A stretch of 64,000 nt of DNA from contig NZ_JAPUDY010000061.1 in the NCBI RefSeq assembly GCF_027492855.1, positions 1-64,000 of the forward strand, read 5' to 3'. The notes under the pieces are model-generated. The model did not search any database. It was not told the DNA's origin and was given only the letters and a program-made list of their open reading frames with translations. The stretch comes from Acidovorax sp. (GTDB lineage: Bacteria > Pseudomonadota > Gammaproteobacteria > Burkholderiales > Burkholderiaceae_C). This document shows positions 51,411 to 60,489 of this stretch, piece after piece. A program made the translations under genes and the position numbers. Within the stretch, counting starts at the first letter, position 1. Each line of letters begins with the position of its first letter.

Positions 51411-53986
51411 GCGGTGGCTCCGGTTTCGGTGCAGCGCTGGGCGAGGTGGGCCAGGGCTTCTTCGACCTGGTCCACCAGCACCAGGCACAGGTCGCCGGGT
51501 TGCAGGCGGGCCAGCGCGGTGTCGATGGCGACGAACTCGCCGCGGATTTCTTCGATGTGTTTGGTGCGTGAAGCACCGGCCAGGCCTTCGCGCAGCAGGG
51601 TCATCACTTCGCCATCGGCGCGGCCGCGCTGGGCGGCGTCCTGGTACAGGATCACGTCGTCGAACGCAGCGCCCAGGATCACGGTTTGGTCGCGAATGTC
51701 TTCGTCGCGGCGGTCGCCTGCGCCGCTGATCACCACGCTGCGGCGGTTGCCGGGCAGGGCGTCCACGGCGGCCACCAGGGCGCGCATGGCGTCGGGGTTG
51801 TGGCCGTAGTCGGCGATCACGGTGGCGCCGCGGTAATCCATGATGTTGAAGCGGCCGGGCGCGTTGTCGCTGTCGTTCACAAAGCCCGACAGGCCCCGGC
51901 GGATGGTTTGCCAGGGCATGCCCACGCCCCAGGCGGCGGCGACGGAGGCCATGACGTTTTCGACCTGGAAACCGATCTTGCCGTTGCGGGTGATGGGCAC
52001 GTCGCGCAGGTGGATGGTCTCGCGCCACGAGCCTTCGGAGGCCACGATGGAGTCGCCATCCACATACACGGTGCGGTGGCCCTGGGCGCGGTGCGTGACC
52101 ATCACGGGGTGATGGCGGTCGCTGGCGAAGTAGATCACCTTGCCGGGGCAGGCCGAGGCCATGGCCGCCACGATGGGGTCGGCGGCGTTGAGTACGGCGT
52201 AGCCCGTGGGGGCCACGTTCTGCACGATCACACGCTTGAGTACGGCCAGGTCTTCCACCGTGGTGATGTAGTTCAGGCCCAGGTGGTCGCCCGCGCCGAT
52301 GTTGGTGACCACGGCCACCTGGCAGCGGTCAAAACCCAGGCCTTCGCGCAGGATGCCGCCACGGGCGGTCTCGAACACAGCGGCGTCCACCTCGGGGTGC
52401 AGCAGCACGTTGCGGGCGCTTTTGGGGCCGCTGCAGTCGCCGCTGTCGATCTGGCGGCCGTTCACGTACACGCCGTCGGTGTTGGTCATGCCCACGCGCA
52501 GGCCTTGCGCGGTGAACAAATGGGCGATGAGGCGGGCCGTGGTGGTCTTGCCGTTGGTGCCGGTGACGGCCACGGTGGGGATACGGCCGTCGTCGCCATG
52601 GGCGTAGAGCTTGTCGACCATGGCCTGGCCCACGTTGCGGGGCTTGCCGTAGCTGGGCGCCAGGTGCATGCGCAGGCCGGGGGCGGCGTTCACTTCGACA
52701 AAACCGCCGCCTTGTTCTTCGAGCGGGCGCAGCACGGTTTCGGCCACCATGTCCACGCCGCAGATGTGCAGGCCCACCATCTGGGCGGCGGCCACGGCGC
52801 GCGCGGCCACTTCGGGGTGCACGTCATCGGTCACGTCGGTGGCGGTGCCACCGGTGGATAGGTTGGCGTTGTTGCGCAGGATCACGCGCTGGCCCTTGGG
52901 CGGCACGGAGTCGGGCGTGAGGCCCTGCATGGCCAGGCGGGCCACGGCGATGTCGTCGAGGCGGATCTTGGTCAGCGAGGTGGCGTGGCCTTCGCCACGG
53001 CGTGGGTCCTGGTTGACTACGTCCACCAGCTCGCGCACGGTGTGTTCGCCATCGCCCAGCACCTGGGGCGGCTCGCGGCGGGCGGCGGCCACCAGTTGAT
53101 CGCCCACCACCAGCAGGCGGAAGTCGTGGCCGGGCAAAAAGCGCTCGACCATCACGGTGCCGTAGTCGGCAGCGTTCTTGTAGGCCTCTTCGAGCTGGGC
53201 GCGGTCGGTGATGTTGACGGTGACGCCCTTGCCTTGGTTGCCGTCCTGGGGCTTGACCACCACGGGCAGGCCGACCTTGAGGGCGACTTCCCAGGCTTCG
53301 TCCACGGTCTCGACCGGTTTGCCCAGGGGCACAGGCACGCCAGCGGCGTGCAGCAGGCGTTTGGTCAGGTCTTTGTCTTGGCCGATGGATTCGGCCACGG
53401 CGCTGGTCGAATCGACCTCGGCCGCCTGGATGCGGCGCTGCTTGGAGCCCCAGCCAAACTGCACCATGCTGCCGCGTGTGAGGCGGCGAAAGGGGATACC
53501 ACGGGCCACGGCGGCTTCGACGATGGAGCCGGTGCTGGGGCCCATGCGTTCGTCCTCGTCCAGCTCGCGCAGGTCGGCCACCACCTTGGCGGCGTCGAAA
53601 CTGCCGTTGCCCAGCGCGGCCTGGATGAGCTGCTGTGCGTCCTCGAAAGCCTTGCGGCCCACGGCTTCTTCGCTGTACTCGACCACCACCTGGTACACGC
53701 CCGCGTCGGTGGTGGCGGTGGTGCGCGCAAAGGTCACCGGGCAGCCTGCCTGCGCCTGCAGCGCCAGCGCGGCGGCTTGCAGCACGTGGGCCAGCGAGAT
53801 ATCGGTGTCCCCGCCTTCGGCGTGCAGGGTGCCGATGGCGGGGAACAGGGCCCGCAGCCTGGTTTCGAATCCGGGCATCTGGCCCACAGCGCGTTCGGCT
53901 TCCGAGCAGGTCACCACGGCTTCGATGGCCATGTGGCGGCTCCAGAGATTGGGGCCACGCAGGGCCCGGGTGCGGGATACATCCAT
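51407..53986 (-). CDS. cphA: cyanophycin synthetase
   Basis: 859 residues. N-terminal domain, ATP-grasp (VVVKPQDGNQGKGVTVN, MVERFLPGHDFRLLVVGD, FVEVNAAPGLRMHLAP), and a Mur-ligase C-terminal domain with an intact P-loop TGTNGKTTTARLIAHL and the conserved YGHNPDAMRAL. It makes multi-L-arginyl-poly-aspartate, a nitrogen-storage polymer. It follows a second cphA-like gene (64-bp gap) and is coupled to creA. Confidence 0.97.
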   Translation of the reverse strand: MDVSRTRALRGPNLWSRHMAIEAVVTCSEAERAVGQMPGFETRLRALFPAIGTLHAEGGDTDISLAHVLQAAALALQAQAGCPVTFARTTATTDAGVYQVVVEYSEEAVGRKAFEDAQQLIQAALGNGSFDAAKVVADLRELDEDERMGPSTGSIVEAAVARGIPFRRLTRGSMVQFGWGSKQRRIQAAEVDSTSAVAESIGQDKDLTKRLLHAAGVPVPLGKPVETVDEAWEVALKVGLPVVVKPQDGNQGKGVTVNITDRAQLEEAYKNAADYGTVMVERFLPGHDFRLLVVGDQLVAAARREPPQVLGDGEHTVRELVDVVNQDPRRGEGHATSLTKIRLDDIAVARLAMQGLTPDSVPPKGQRVILRNNANLSTGGTATDVTDDVHPEVAARAVAAAQMVGLHICGVDMVAETVLRPLEEQGGGFVEVNAAPGLRMHLAPSYGKPRNVGQAMVDKLYAHGDDGRIPTVAVTGTNGKTTTARLIAHLFTAQGLRVGMTNTDGVYVNGRQIDSGDCSGPKSARNVLLHPEVDAAVFETARGGILREGLGFDRCQVAVVTNIGAGDHLGLNYITTVEDLAVLKRVIVQNVAPTGYAVLNAADPIVAAMASACPGKVIYFASDRHHPVMVTHRAQGHRTVYVDGDSIVASEGSWRETIHLRDVPITRNGKIGFQVENVMASVAAAWGVGMPWQTIRRGLSGFVNDSDNAPGRFNIMDYRGATVIADYGHNPDAMRALVAAVDALPGNRRSVVISGAGDRRDEDIRDQTVILGAAFDDVILYQDAAQRGRADGEVMTLLREGLAGASRTKHIEEIRGEFVAIDTALARLQPGDLCLVLVDQVEEALAHLAQRCTETGATA

Positions 53987-54050
53987 GGGATTTCTTTCAG
54001 TAGTCGTCGTCGGGGCTCGTGGGCCGCGTTCCAGTCGAAGGCTTGTGTTG

Positions 54051-56240
54051 TCAGGCAGCCAGTTCGGGCTCGAAGGTCTTGATGCCCGCGCCGATCAGAT
54101 CGGGGGCAATGTCCAGCGCCCAGGCGGTGCCCACGGCGGCCAGCAGGGCCTCGGTGTCGGGCACCACGGCGTTGCGGCCGAAGGTGAGGTCCGCCAGGGC
54201 GCCCAGCACATGCTCGGCGCTGCCCGTGGCCAGCACCACGCGGCCGTTCTTCACGAAGACGGCGCGGCCGTTGTCCTTGGCGCGGTGCTCAACAATGGCG
54301 GGCAGTGTGGCGTCTTGCGCATACAGCACCACGTCGCCGTCGGACAGCGGCGCCAGGTCGGCCACCTGGGCAATGGCGGCATTGAGCACGGCGGCGCCTT
54401 CGGCCAGCACCACGTCCACCTGGGTGCGCATTACCTTGGTCATCTGGTCCTGCTCGTGCACGTCGAACTCGGCCAGCGTTTCCACGCCGTCCATGTCGGT
54501 CACTACGCCCACCTGGCAGCGGTCGTAGGCGAGGCCGTCGCGCAGGATGGTGCGGGCGTCGCTTTCGATCACGGCGGCCTGCACCGTTTTGTTCATGAGC
54601 AGGCGGTGTGCGGCCTCCCAGTGGGCGCAGTCGGTGGCTTCCACGCGGCGGCGGTCCAGGAACAGGCCGTCGCGGCAGGCCAGGCCTGTGTGGTGCCCGC
54701 TCAGGTGCAGCAGCCAGGCCACCACGCGGGCAATGGTCGATGTATTGCGCGTGCCCGCAACGCCCACCAGGGGGATGCGGCCCACGGGGCCTTCGTCGTC
54801 GCCTTCCAGAGGGAACAGGTGCTCTGCAATGGCCTGGCCCACGGGGCGCGGCGCGCCCACGGCGGGCTTGAGGTGCATGAGCAGGCCGGGGCCTGCGTTC
54901 ACTTCCACAATCGCGCCGCCCTGGGTGTGCAGGGGCTTGGAAATATCCCGCGCCACCATGTCGATGCCCGCGATATCGAGGCCCACCACCTTGGCGGCGA
55001 GCTGGGCGATGTAGGCCACCTCGGGGTGCACGTCGTCCGTGCAGTCCACGGCCACGTTGCCGTTGCGCTGCACCACCACCTGGCGGCCGGCGGCGGGCAC
55101 GGAGCTGGCGTCCAGGTCCTGGCGCTTGAGTTCGAGCAGCACCTTGGTGTCGGTGGCCAGGTCGATGATCTCCAGCGGGTATTCCTCTTCATAGCCCCGG
55201 CGGGGGTCGGAGTTGAGCTGGCTGTCGATCAGCTCTTTGACGGTGGAGCGGCCGTTGCCGGTGATGCTGACCACCTCGCCGCGCGCGGCGGCCACCAGCT
55301 TGCCGCCCACCACCAGCAGTCGGTGTTCGTCGCCGGGGATGAAGCGCTCGACCATCACGTCGCTGCCCTCGGGGTAGGCCACGTGGTAGGCGGCTTCGAT
55401 GTCTTCCTGTTTGCGCAAATCCAGTGTCACGCCCCGGCCGTGGTTGCCGTCTGAGGGCTTGACCACCACGGGCAGGCCGATGTCCTGGGCGGCTTCCCAG
55501 GCTTCGGCGGGGCTGTTGACCACCTGGCCTTCAGGGATGGGCACGCCGCAGGACTTGAGCAGGCCCTTGGTGAGGTCTTTGTCGCTGGCAATGCCTTCGG
55601 CGATGGCGCTGGTGAATTCGGTCTCGGCCGTCCAGATGCGGCGCTGGCTGGCGCCGTAGCCCAGTTGCACCAGGTTGCCGTCGTTCAGGCGGATGTGGGG
55701 GATGCCCCGGTCGGTGGCGGCGGTGACGATGCAGGCGGTGCTGGGGCCGAGGTACTGGTCGTCCACCTCGGTGCGCACACGGGCCACGGCGGCGGCCACG
55801 TCAAAGGGTTCGTCGTTGATGGCGGCCATGATGAGCGCATGGCCCTGGGCCAGCGCCACACGCGCCACGCTTTCGTCGCGGGCGCGGAACACCATGCGGT
55901 ACACGCCGCGCTGGCTGGTGCTGCGGGTCTGGCCAAAGCCGGTGGGCATGCCCGCCAGGTTCAGTAGCTCGATCACGATGTGCTCCAGCACATGGCCGCA
56001 CCAGGTGCCCTCCTGCAGGCGCTGCAGGAAACCGCCGCGCTCGCCCACGCCGCAGTGGTGCTCGATCAGCGCGGGCAGCCAGGTGGTGAGGCGGTCATTG
56101 AAGCCGGGGATCGTGTTGGAGGGGTAGTCCTCCAGCTCGCCCAGGTCCAGCCAGACTTCCAGGACCGGCCGGTAGGTCCAGATATTGGGGCCCCGCAGGT
56201 AGTTGATGCGAAGCAGTTGGATGTCGTTGAGTTTCGCCAT
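54051..56240 (-). CDS. cyanophycin synthetase paralogue with altered Mur P-loop
   Basis: 729 residues. CphA N-terminal and ATP-grasp domains are intact (VVVKPSDGNHGRGVTLDL, MVERFIPGDEHRLLVVGG, IVEVNAGPGLLMHLKP). The Mur domain begins LVGVAGTRNTSTIARVVAWLLHL: the P-loop GTNGKTTT of CphA is GTRNTSTI, losing the ATP-binding lysine. It is shorter than CphA. It may therefore use the ATP-grasp site only, perhaps joining beta-Asp-Arg dipeptides as CphA2 does, or act as a partner of CphA. Start MAKLNDIQLL is chosen. Confidence 0.9.
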   Translation of the reverse strand: MAKLNDIQLLRINYLRGPNIWTYRPVLEVWLDLGELEDYPSNTIPGFNDRLTTWLPALIEHHCGVGERGGFLQRLQEGTWCGHVLEHIVIELLNLAGMPTGFGQTRSTSQRGVYRMVFRARDESVARVALAQGHALIMAAINDEPFDVAAAVARVRTEVDDQYLGPSTACIVTAATDRGIPHIRLNDGNLVQLGYGASQRRIWTAETEFTSAIAEGIASDKDLTKGLLKSCGVPIPEGQVVNSPAEAWEAAQDIGLPVVVKPSDGNHGRGVTLDLRKQEDIEAAYHVAYPEGSDVMVERFIPGDEHRLLVVGGKLVAAARGEVVSITGNGRSTVKELIDSQLNSDPRRGYEEEYPLEIIDLATDTKVLLELKRQDLDASSVPAAGRQVVVQRNGNVAVDCTDDVHPEVAYIAQLAAKVVGLDIAGIDMVARDISKPLHTQGGAIVEVNAGPGLLMHLKPAVGAPRPVGQAIAEHLFPLEGDDEGPVGRIPLVGVAGTRNTSTIARVVAWLLHLSGHHTGLACRDGLFLDRRRVEATDCAHWEAAHRLLMNKTVQAAVIESDARTILRDGLAYDRCQVGVVTDMDGVETLAEFDVHEQDQMTKVMRTQVDVVLAEGAAVLNAAIAQVADLAPLSDGDVVLYAQDATLPAIVEHRAKDNGRAVFVKNGRVVLATGSAEHVLGALADLTFGRNAVVPDTEALLAAVGTAWALDIAPDLIGAGIKTFEPELAA

Positions 56241-56490
56241 GGATTGCAGCGGGTGTGTTCGCGGCCTTGTGAGGGCCTTGCTGGAGAAAAGGGGTCGAAA
56301 GGGGATTTTGCTGGACGATGATTGTGCGCCAGTCCGGGGCCTGTATGCACTGTACGCGGTGTCAGCCAAATGGCAGCCGCAGACGTTACAGGAGGATGCC
56401 GTCGCACCGTGGCGTGCAGTATCGGTGAGAATTCTTGCTTTCGCGAGTTTGGCCACCGCAGGCCGCCGGTGACGGAAATACCAACCAAAA

Positions 56491-58797
56491 ATGCAACATC
56501 ACCATTCTGTGGACGCCTCGGGTGTCTTGTCTGGCCCTGTGGGGGCTGATTTGCGGGCCATGCTCGCTTCCAAAGAGAACGTGCTGGCTGCCCTGCAGGT
56601 TGACCTGAGCGCCGCACTGCGGTTTGCCACCGGGTGGGTGGTGGTGACTTCCGAGCGGCTGCTGGCCTGCGAGCCGGGCACCACCACCTGGCACAGTTGG
56701 CCCCTGAGCGACGGCCTGGCCTTGCGCCTGCACGACCATGGAGGCGTGGGCTCGCTCGAGCTGCACGGCCCGGATGCCCGCCTGGCGCAGTGGCGCTTCA
56801 CGCTGGCGCACCATGCACAGGCCCTGCGCCTGGTGCAGCGTTTCGAGCAGCAAAGCGCCCGTGGGGGGATTGCTGCCGACGAGGAGGACGAAGAGCCCGC
56901 CTGCCCCACCTGCCACACGCCCCTGCCGCCCGACACCGACGAATGCCCGGCCTGCGCCCGTGCCCAGCCCCCGCAGACCTCCACCTGGGTGCTGCTGCGC
57001 CTGTGGCGCTTCGCCCGCCCCTACCGCAAGCAGCTGGCGGCCGGGTTTGCGCTGACGCTGGCCTCCACCGCCGCTACGCTGGTGCCGCCTTACCTCACCA
57101 TCCCGCTGATGGACGACATTCTGATCCCGTTCCAGAACGGCAAGCAGATCGAGCCCGGCCTGGTGCTGCTGTACCTGAGCGGACTGCTGCTGTCGGCCCT
57201 GGCGGCCTGGGGATTGAGCTGGGCGCGCACTTACATCCTGGCGCTGGTGTCCGAGCGCATCGGCGCCGACCTGCGCACCACCACCTATGAGCACCTCTTG
57301 CGCCTGTCGCTCGACTACTTTGGCGGCAAACGCACAGGCGACCTGATGGCGCGCATCGGCTCTGAGACCGACCGCATCAACGTTTTCCTGTCGCTGCACG
57401 CCCTGGATTTCGTGACCGACGTGCTCATGATCATGATGACGGCGGCCATCCTGTTCTCCATCAACCCCTGGCTGGCGCTGGTCACGCTGGTGCCGCTGCC
57501 CTTCATTGCCTGGATGATCCACACCGTGCGCGACCGCCTGCGCACCGGGTTTGAAAAAATCGACCGGGTGTGGAGCGAGGTGACCAACGTGCTGGCCGAC
57601 ACCATCCCCGGCATTCGCGTGGTCAAGGCCTTTGCCCAGGAAAAGCGCGAAGCCCAGCGTTTTCGCGATGCCAACCAGCACAACCTGGAAGTCAACGACA
57701 AGCTCAACAAGACCTGGTCGCTGTTCACCCCCACGGTGTCGCTGCTCACCGAAATCGGCCTGCTTGTGGTCTGGGGCTTCGGCATCTGGCTGGTCTCGCG
57801 CAACCAGATCACGGTGGGTGTGCTCACCGCCTTCATCGCCTACATCGGGCGCTTCTACAGCCGGCTGGATTCGATGAGCCGCATCGTCTCGGTCACGCAG
57901 AAGGCCGCCGCTGGTGCCAAGCGCATTTTTGACATCCTCGACCATGTAAGCAACGTGCCTGACCCCGCCCAGCCCGTCAAGGTGGACAAGGTACAGGGCG
58001 CCATCAGCATGCAGGGCGTGGGCTTTCGCTACGGCAGCCGTGCGGTCATCAAGGGGCTGGATCTCGACATCCGCCCTGGCGAGATGATCGGACTGGTGGG
58101 CCACAGCGGCTCGGGCAAGAGCACGCTGGTCAATCTGATCAGCCGCTTTTATGACGTGAGCGACGGCTCCATCCAGGTCGATGGCATCGACATCCGCCGC
58201 TTTGCGGTGGCCGATTACCGGCGCCACATCGGCCTGGTTCTGCAGGAGCCCTTTTTGTTCTTCGGCACCATCGCCGAGAACATCGCCTACGGCAAGCCCG
58301 AGGCCACGCGCGAAGAAATCATTGCCGCAGCGCGTGCCGCCCACGCGCACGAGTTCATTCTGCGCCTGCCGCACGGCTACGACTCGCTGGTGGGCGAGCG
58401 CGGCCAGGGCTTGTCGGGCGGCGAGCGCCAGCGCATCTCCATCGCGCGCGCCCTGCTGATCGACCCGCGCATCCTGATCCTGGACGAGGCCACCTCGGCC
58501 GTCGATACCGAGACGGAAAAGGAAATCCAGAAGGCCCTGGACAACCTGGTGCAGGGCCGCACCACCATTGCCATCGCCCACCGCCTGTCTACCCTGCGCA
58601 AGGCCGACCGCCTGGTGGTGATGGACCGTGGCGAGGTGGTGGAAGTGGGGCCGCACGACGAACTGATGGAAAAACAGGGCGCCTACTGGCGGCTCTATGA
58701 AGCCCAGGCGCGCCGCGCTGAGGAAGACGCCCAGGCCGCAGGCGTGATCATCGACAGCGGCCTGCTGCACCCGGCGCACCCCGCTGGCAATTCTTGA
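56491..58797 (+). CDS. ABC exporter fused to zinc-ribbon N-domain, cyanophycin-linked
   Basis: 768 residues. N-terminal ~160: a PH-like/beta region (DLRAMLASKENVLAALQVDLSAALRF) plus a zinc ribbon (CPTC...CPAC). Then six membrane helices and an ATPase with GLVGHSGSGKST, LVLQEPFLFFGTI, LSGGERQRISIAR, ILILDEATSAVD and AIAHRLSTL. Divergent from the cphA pair and followed by DUF1854, an arrangement known as cyanophycin-metabolism-associated. Cargo unknown. Confidence 0.93.
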   Translation: MQHHHSVDASGVLSGPVGADLRAMLASKENVLAALQVDLSAALRFATGWVVVTSERLLACEPGTTTWHSWPLSDGLALRLHDHGGVGSLELHGPDARLAQWRFTLAHHAQALRLVQRFEQQSARGGIAADEEDEEPACPTCHTPLPPDTDECPACARAQPPQTSTWVLLRLWRFARPYRKQLAAGFALTLASTAATLVPPYLTIPLMDDILIPFQNGKQIEPGLVLLYLSGLLLSALAAWGLSWARTYILALVSERIGADLRTTTYEHLLRLSLDYFGGKRTGDLMARIGSETDRINVFLSLHALDFVTDVLMIMMTAAILFSINPWLALVTLVPLPFIAWMIHTVRDRLRTGFEKIDRVWSEVTNVLADTIPGIRVVKAFAQEKREAQRFRDANQHNLEVNDKLNKTWSLFTPTVSLLTEIGLLVVWGFGIWLVSRNQITVGVLTAFIAYIGRFYSRLDSMSRIVSVTQKAAAGAKRIFDILDHVSNVPDPAQPVKVDKVQGAISMQGVGFRYGSRAVIKGLDLDIRPGEMIGLVGHSGSGKSTLVNLISRFYDVSDGSIQVDGIDIRRFAVADYRRHIGLVLQEPFLFFGTIAENIAYGKPEATREEIIAAARAAHAHEFILRLPHGYDSLVGERGQGLSGGERQRISIARALLIDPRILILDEATSAVDTETEKEIQKALDNLVQGRTTIAIAHRLSTLRKADRLVVMDRGEVVEVGPHDELMEKQGAYWRLYEAQARRAEEDAQAAGVIIDSGLLHPAHPAGNS

Positions 58798-58803
58798 AAA
58801 GTT

Positions 58804-59313
58804 GTGAGCGACCTTGCCATGAACGCACCCCTGACCCCGTCGTCCACTCCTGTCTTCCAACTGGCCCGCAACCCGCATGGCCGCCTGGTTTTGACCCTGG
58901 CCGATGGCACGGCGCACGAAGGCGTCACGCCCGTGCGCGCTTTTCCGATCGCAGCGCCCGGCGAGGGGCTCTCGCTGGTGGGCTCCGATGGCCATGAACT
59001 GCTCTGGGTTCCCCGGCTGGAGGAGGTGGGTGGCCCTGCCCGGCAGCTCATCGACGAAGAGCTGGCGGTACGCGAGTTTGTGCCCACTATCGAAAAAATC
59101 GTTGCTGTATCTAGCTTTTCGACACCCAGCACCTGGGATGTGGAGACCGACCGAGGCCCGGCGCGACTGGTGCTGAAGGCCGAAGAGGACATCCGCCGCC
59201 TGGGTGGGCGCACGCGCCTTCTGATCGCCGGGGGCGATGGCATGCAGTTCCGCGTCAAGGACACCACGGCGCTCGACCGGCACTCGCGCCGCCTGCTCGA
59301 ACGCTTTCTTTGA
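58804..59313 (+). CDS. DUF1854 family protein, cyanophycin-linked
   Basis: 169 residues from GTG 58804 (ATG 58819 is an alternative). The DUF1854 body is clear: LAVREFVPTIEKIVAVSSFSTPSTWDVETDRGPARLVLKAEEDIRRL and a C-terminal DTTALDRHSRRLLERFL. It follows the ABC exporter by six bases, so both are one transcription unit. Function unknown. Confidence 0.9.
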   Translation: MSDLAMNAPLTPSSTPVFQLARNPHGRLVLTLADGTAHEGVTPVRAFPIAAPGEGLSLVGSDGHELLWVPRLEEVGGPARQLIDEELAVREFVPTIEKIVAVSSFSTPSTWDVETDRGPARLVLKAEEDIRRLGGRTRLLIAGGDGMQFRVKDTTALDRHSRRLLERFL

Positions 59314-59556
59314 GGCGCTTGGGGGCAAGCCAACCCCCAAACCGCCCGTTTCCTCTCTCAGCCTTGGGTCGCCGCACCGCTCTTGTGCAGGGCGGGGGCG
59401 CATTCCTGCGCCTTGATGGGTGGGTTTTTGCAGGGGGAAACCCTAAATTTTGGTCAATCGGTGAAAAAGACCTAAATTTCCCCTTCTTTTTGCCGTAATG
59501 AATGTACGAAGAGTCCGAAAGACCCTCTGTACTTTTTTCAACTACGGGCCATTGCC

Positions 59557-59988
59557 ATGCAAATGCCACCTGTCGATCGATCGCCGATTTGGCGTCCTCA
59601 GGGCGCTGATTTGTATTCCACTGGCGCTTCTGGTGCGCCCCCGGTGCGTCCCATCAACGCCCCCAACCCTGTCGAGTCCATGGACCGGATGGGTGAGGGC
59701 GCGATCGTGCGCGAGCCAGACAAGCCCTCCGCACCCGAGGCGCCGAACCGCGACTGGACGGAGGTCAAGAAAAAAGACACGGTCGAGGCACCGCCCGAGC
59801 CGCCCAAGGAGCCGATCTACAAGCAGTTGCTGGAACACATCCAGTCGATGTGGCGTGCCAGCAGCAGTGCCGTGGAGGTGGCGCAGGAAGTCAACAAAAT
59901 GACCCTGCAGGAGCGCATGGCCCAGCAGGTCAAGAATGAGCCGCTGACCTACTCCGACCCGAAGGTCAAGCGCACGGGTGGGCTGTAG
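59557..59988 (+). CDS. conserved hypothetical protein (143 aa), Pro-rich
   Basis: 143 residues: Pro-rich N-terminal half (ADLYSTGASGAPPVRPINAPNPVESMDRMG) and a helical C-terminal half (EPIYKQLLEHIQSMWRASSSAVEVAQEVNKMTLQERMAQQ). No domain recognised and no signal peptide. Codon use looks native. Confidence 0.75.
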   Translation: MQMPPVDRSPIWRPQGADLYSTGASGAPPVRPINAPNPVESMDRMGEGAIVREPDKPSAPEAPNRDWTEVKKKDTVEAPPEPPKEPIYKQLLEHIQSMWRASSSAVEVAQEVNKMTLQERMAQQVKNEPLTYSDPKVKRTGGL

Positions 59989-60003
59989 TCTCTTTTTGTG
60001 ATT

Positions 60004-60060
60004 TTGCTATTAAAATAATAGCTATTTGTGCTTGATATATAAGCGCTAGAGGCATATTTC
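60004..60060. repeat. double-hairpin repeat copy L
   Basis: ttgctattaaaataatagct (palindrome 1), then tgtgcttgatatataagcgct (palindrome 2), then agaggcatattt. Between convergent genes. Confidence 0.8.
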
Positions 60061-60087
60061 TTCTGTTTTTTACCGTGGCCTGCCTGC

Positions 60088-60468
60088 TCAGGGGCGGACT
60101 TCCGGCGCTTCGGGGGTGGCAGGGGGCACTGCCTGTGCAGCCGCAGCCGCTTTTTCCTTTTGCCGATCCCGCTGTGCCCGGGATTGGGCTGCAAAGGCGC
60201 GAACCTCCTCATACGACACATAGCCGTCACCGTCCGTGTCGGCCTGGTCAAAGGCGTTGGCCAGGCGGGGAAAGAGCTTGACCTCCGAGCGGCTGAGTCG
60301 GCCGTCGCCGTTGAAATCCAGCATCTTGAACTCGCGCTGGGCCTTGATTTCGCCCTTGGACAGCGGGGCCTGGGGCTCCTGCGCGGCGGCGGTGCCACTG
60401 CTACTAACCCAGAGGGCCGACAACACCAGCGCTAGCGCCAGCCGTGTGTGTGAAATGGGGGTGCGCAA
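60088..60468 (-). CDS. exported EF-hand protein
   Basis: 126 residues. Signal peptide (LALALVLSALWVSSSGTAAAQ), then two EF-hand loops: DFNGDGRLSRSE and DTDGDGYVSYEE, both with full calcium-ligand patterns. An Ala/Pro/Glu tail ends it. Probably a periplasmic calcium-binding protein. Confidence 0.88.
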   Translation of the reverse strand: MRTPISHTRLALALVLSALWVSSSGTAAAQEPQAPLSKGEIKAQREFKMLDFNGDGRLSRSEVKLFPRLANAFDQADTDGDGYVSYEEVRAFAAQSRAQRDRQKEKAAAAAQAVPPATPEAPEVRP

Positions 60469-60489
60469 AGCGTCGTGCTCCTTCGGCCC

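Noticed and set aside
59085-59125. Stretch in the DUF1854 gene resembling palindrome 1 of the dispersed repeat (actatcgaaaaaatcgttgct)
   Set aside because: The encoded residues are part of the normal DUF1854 family sequence (REFVPxIxxIxAVSSxxTPSTW), and there is no palindrome 2.
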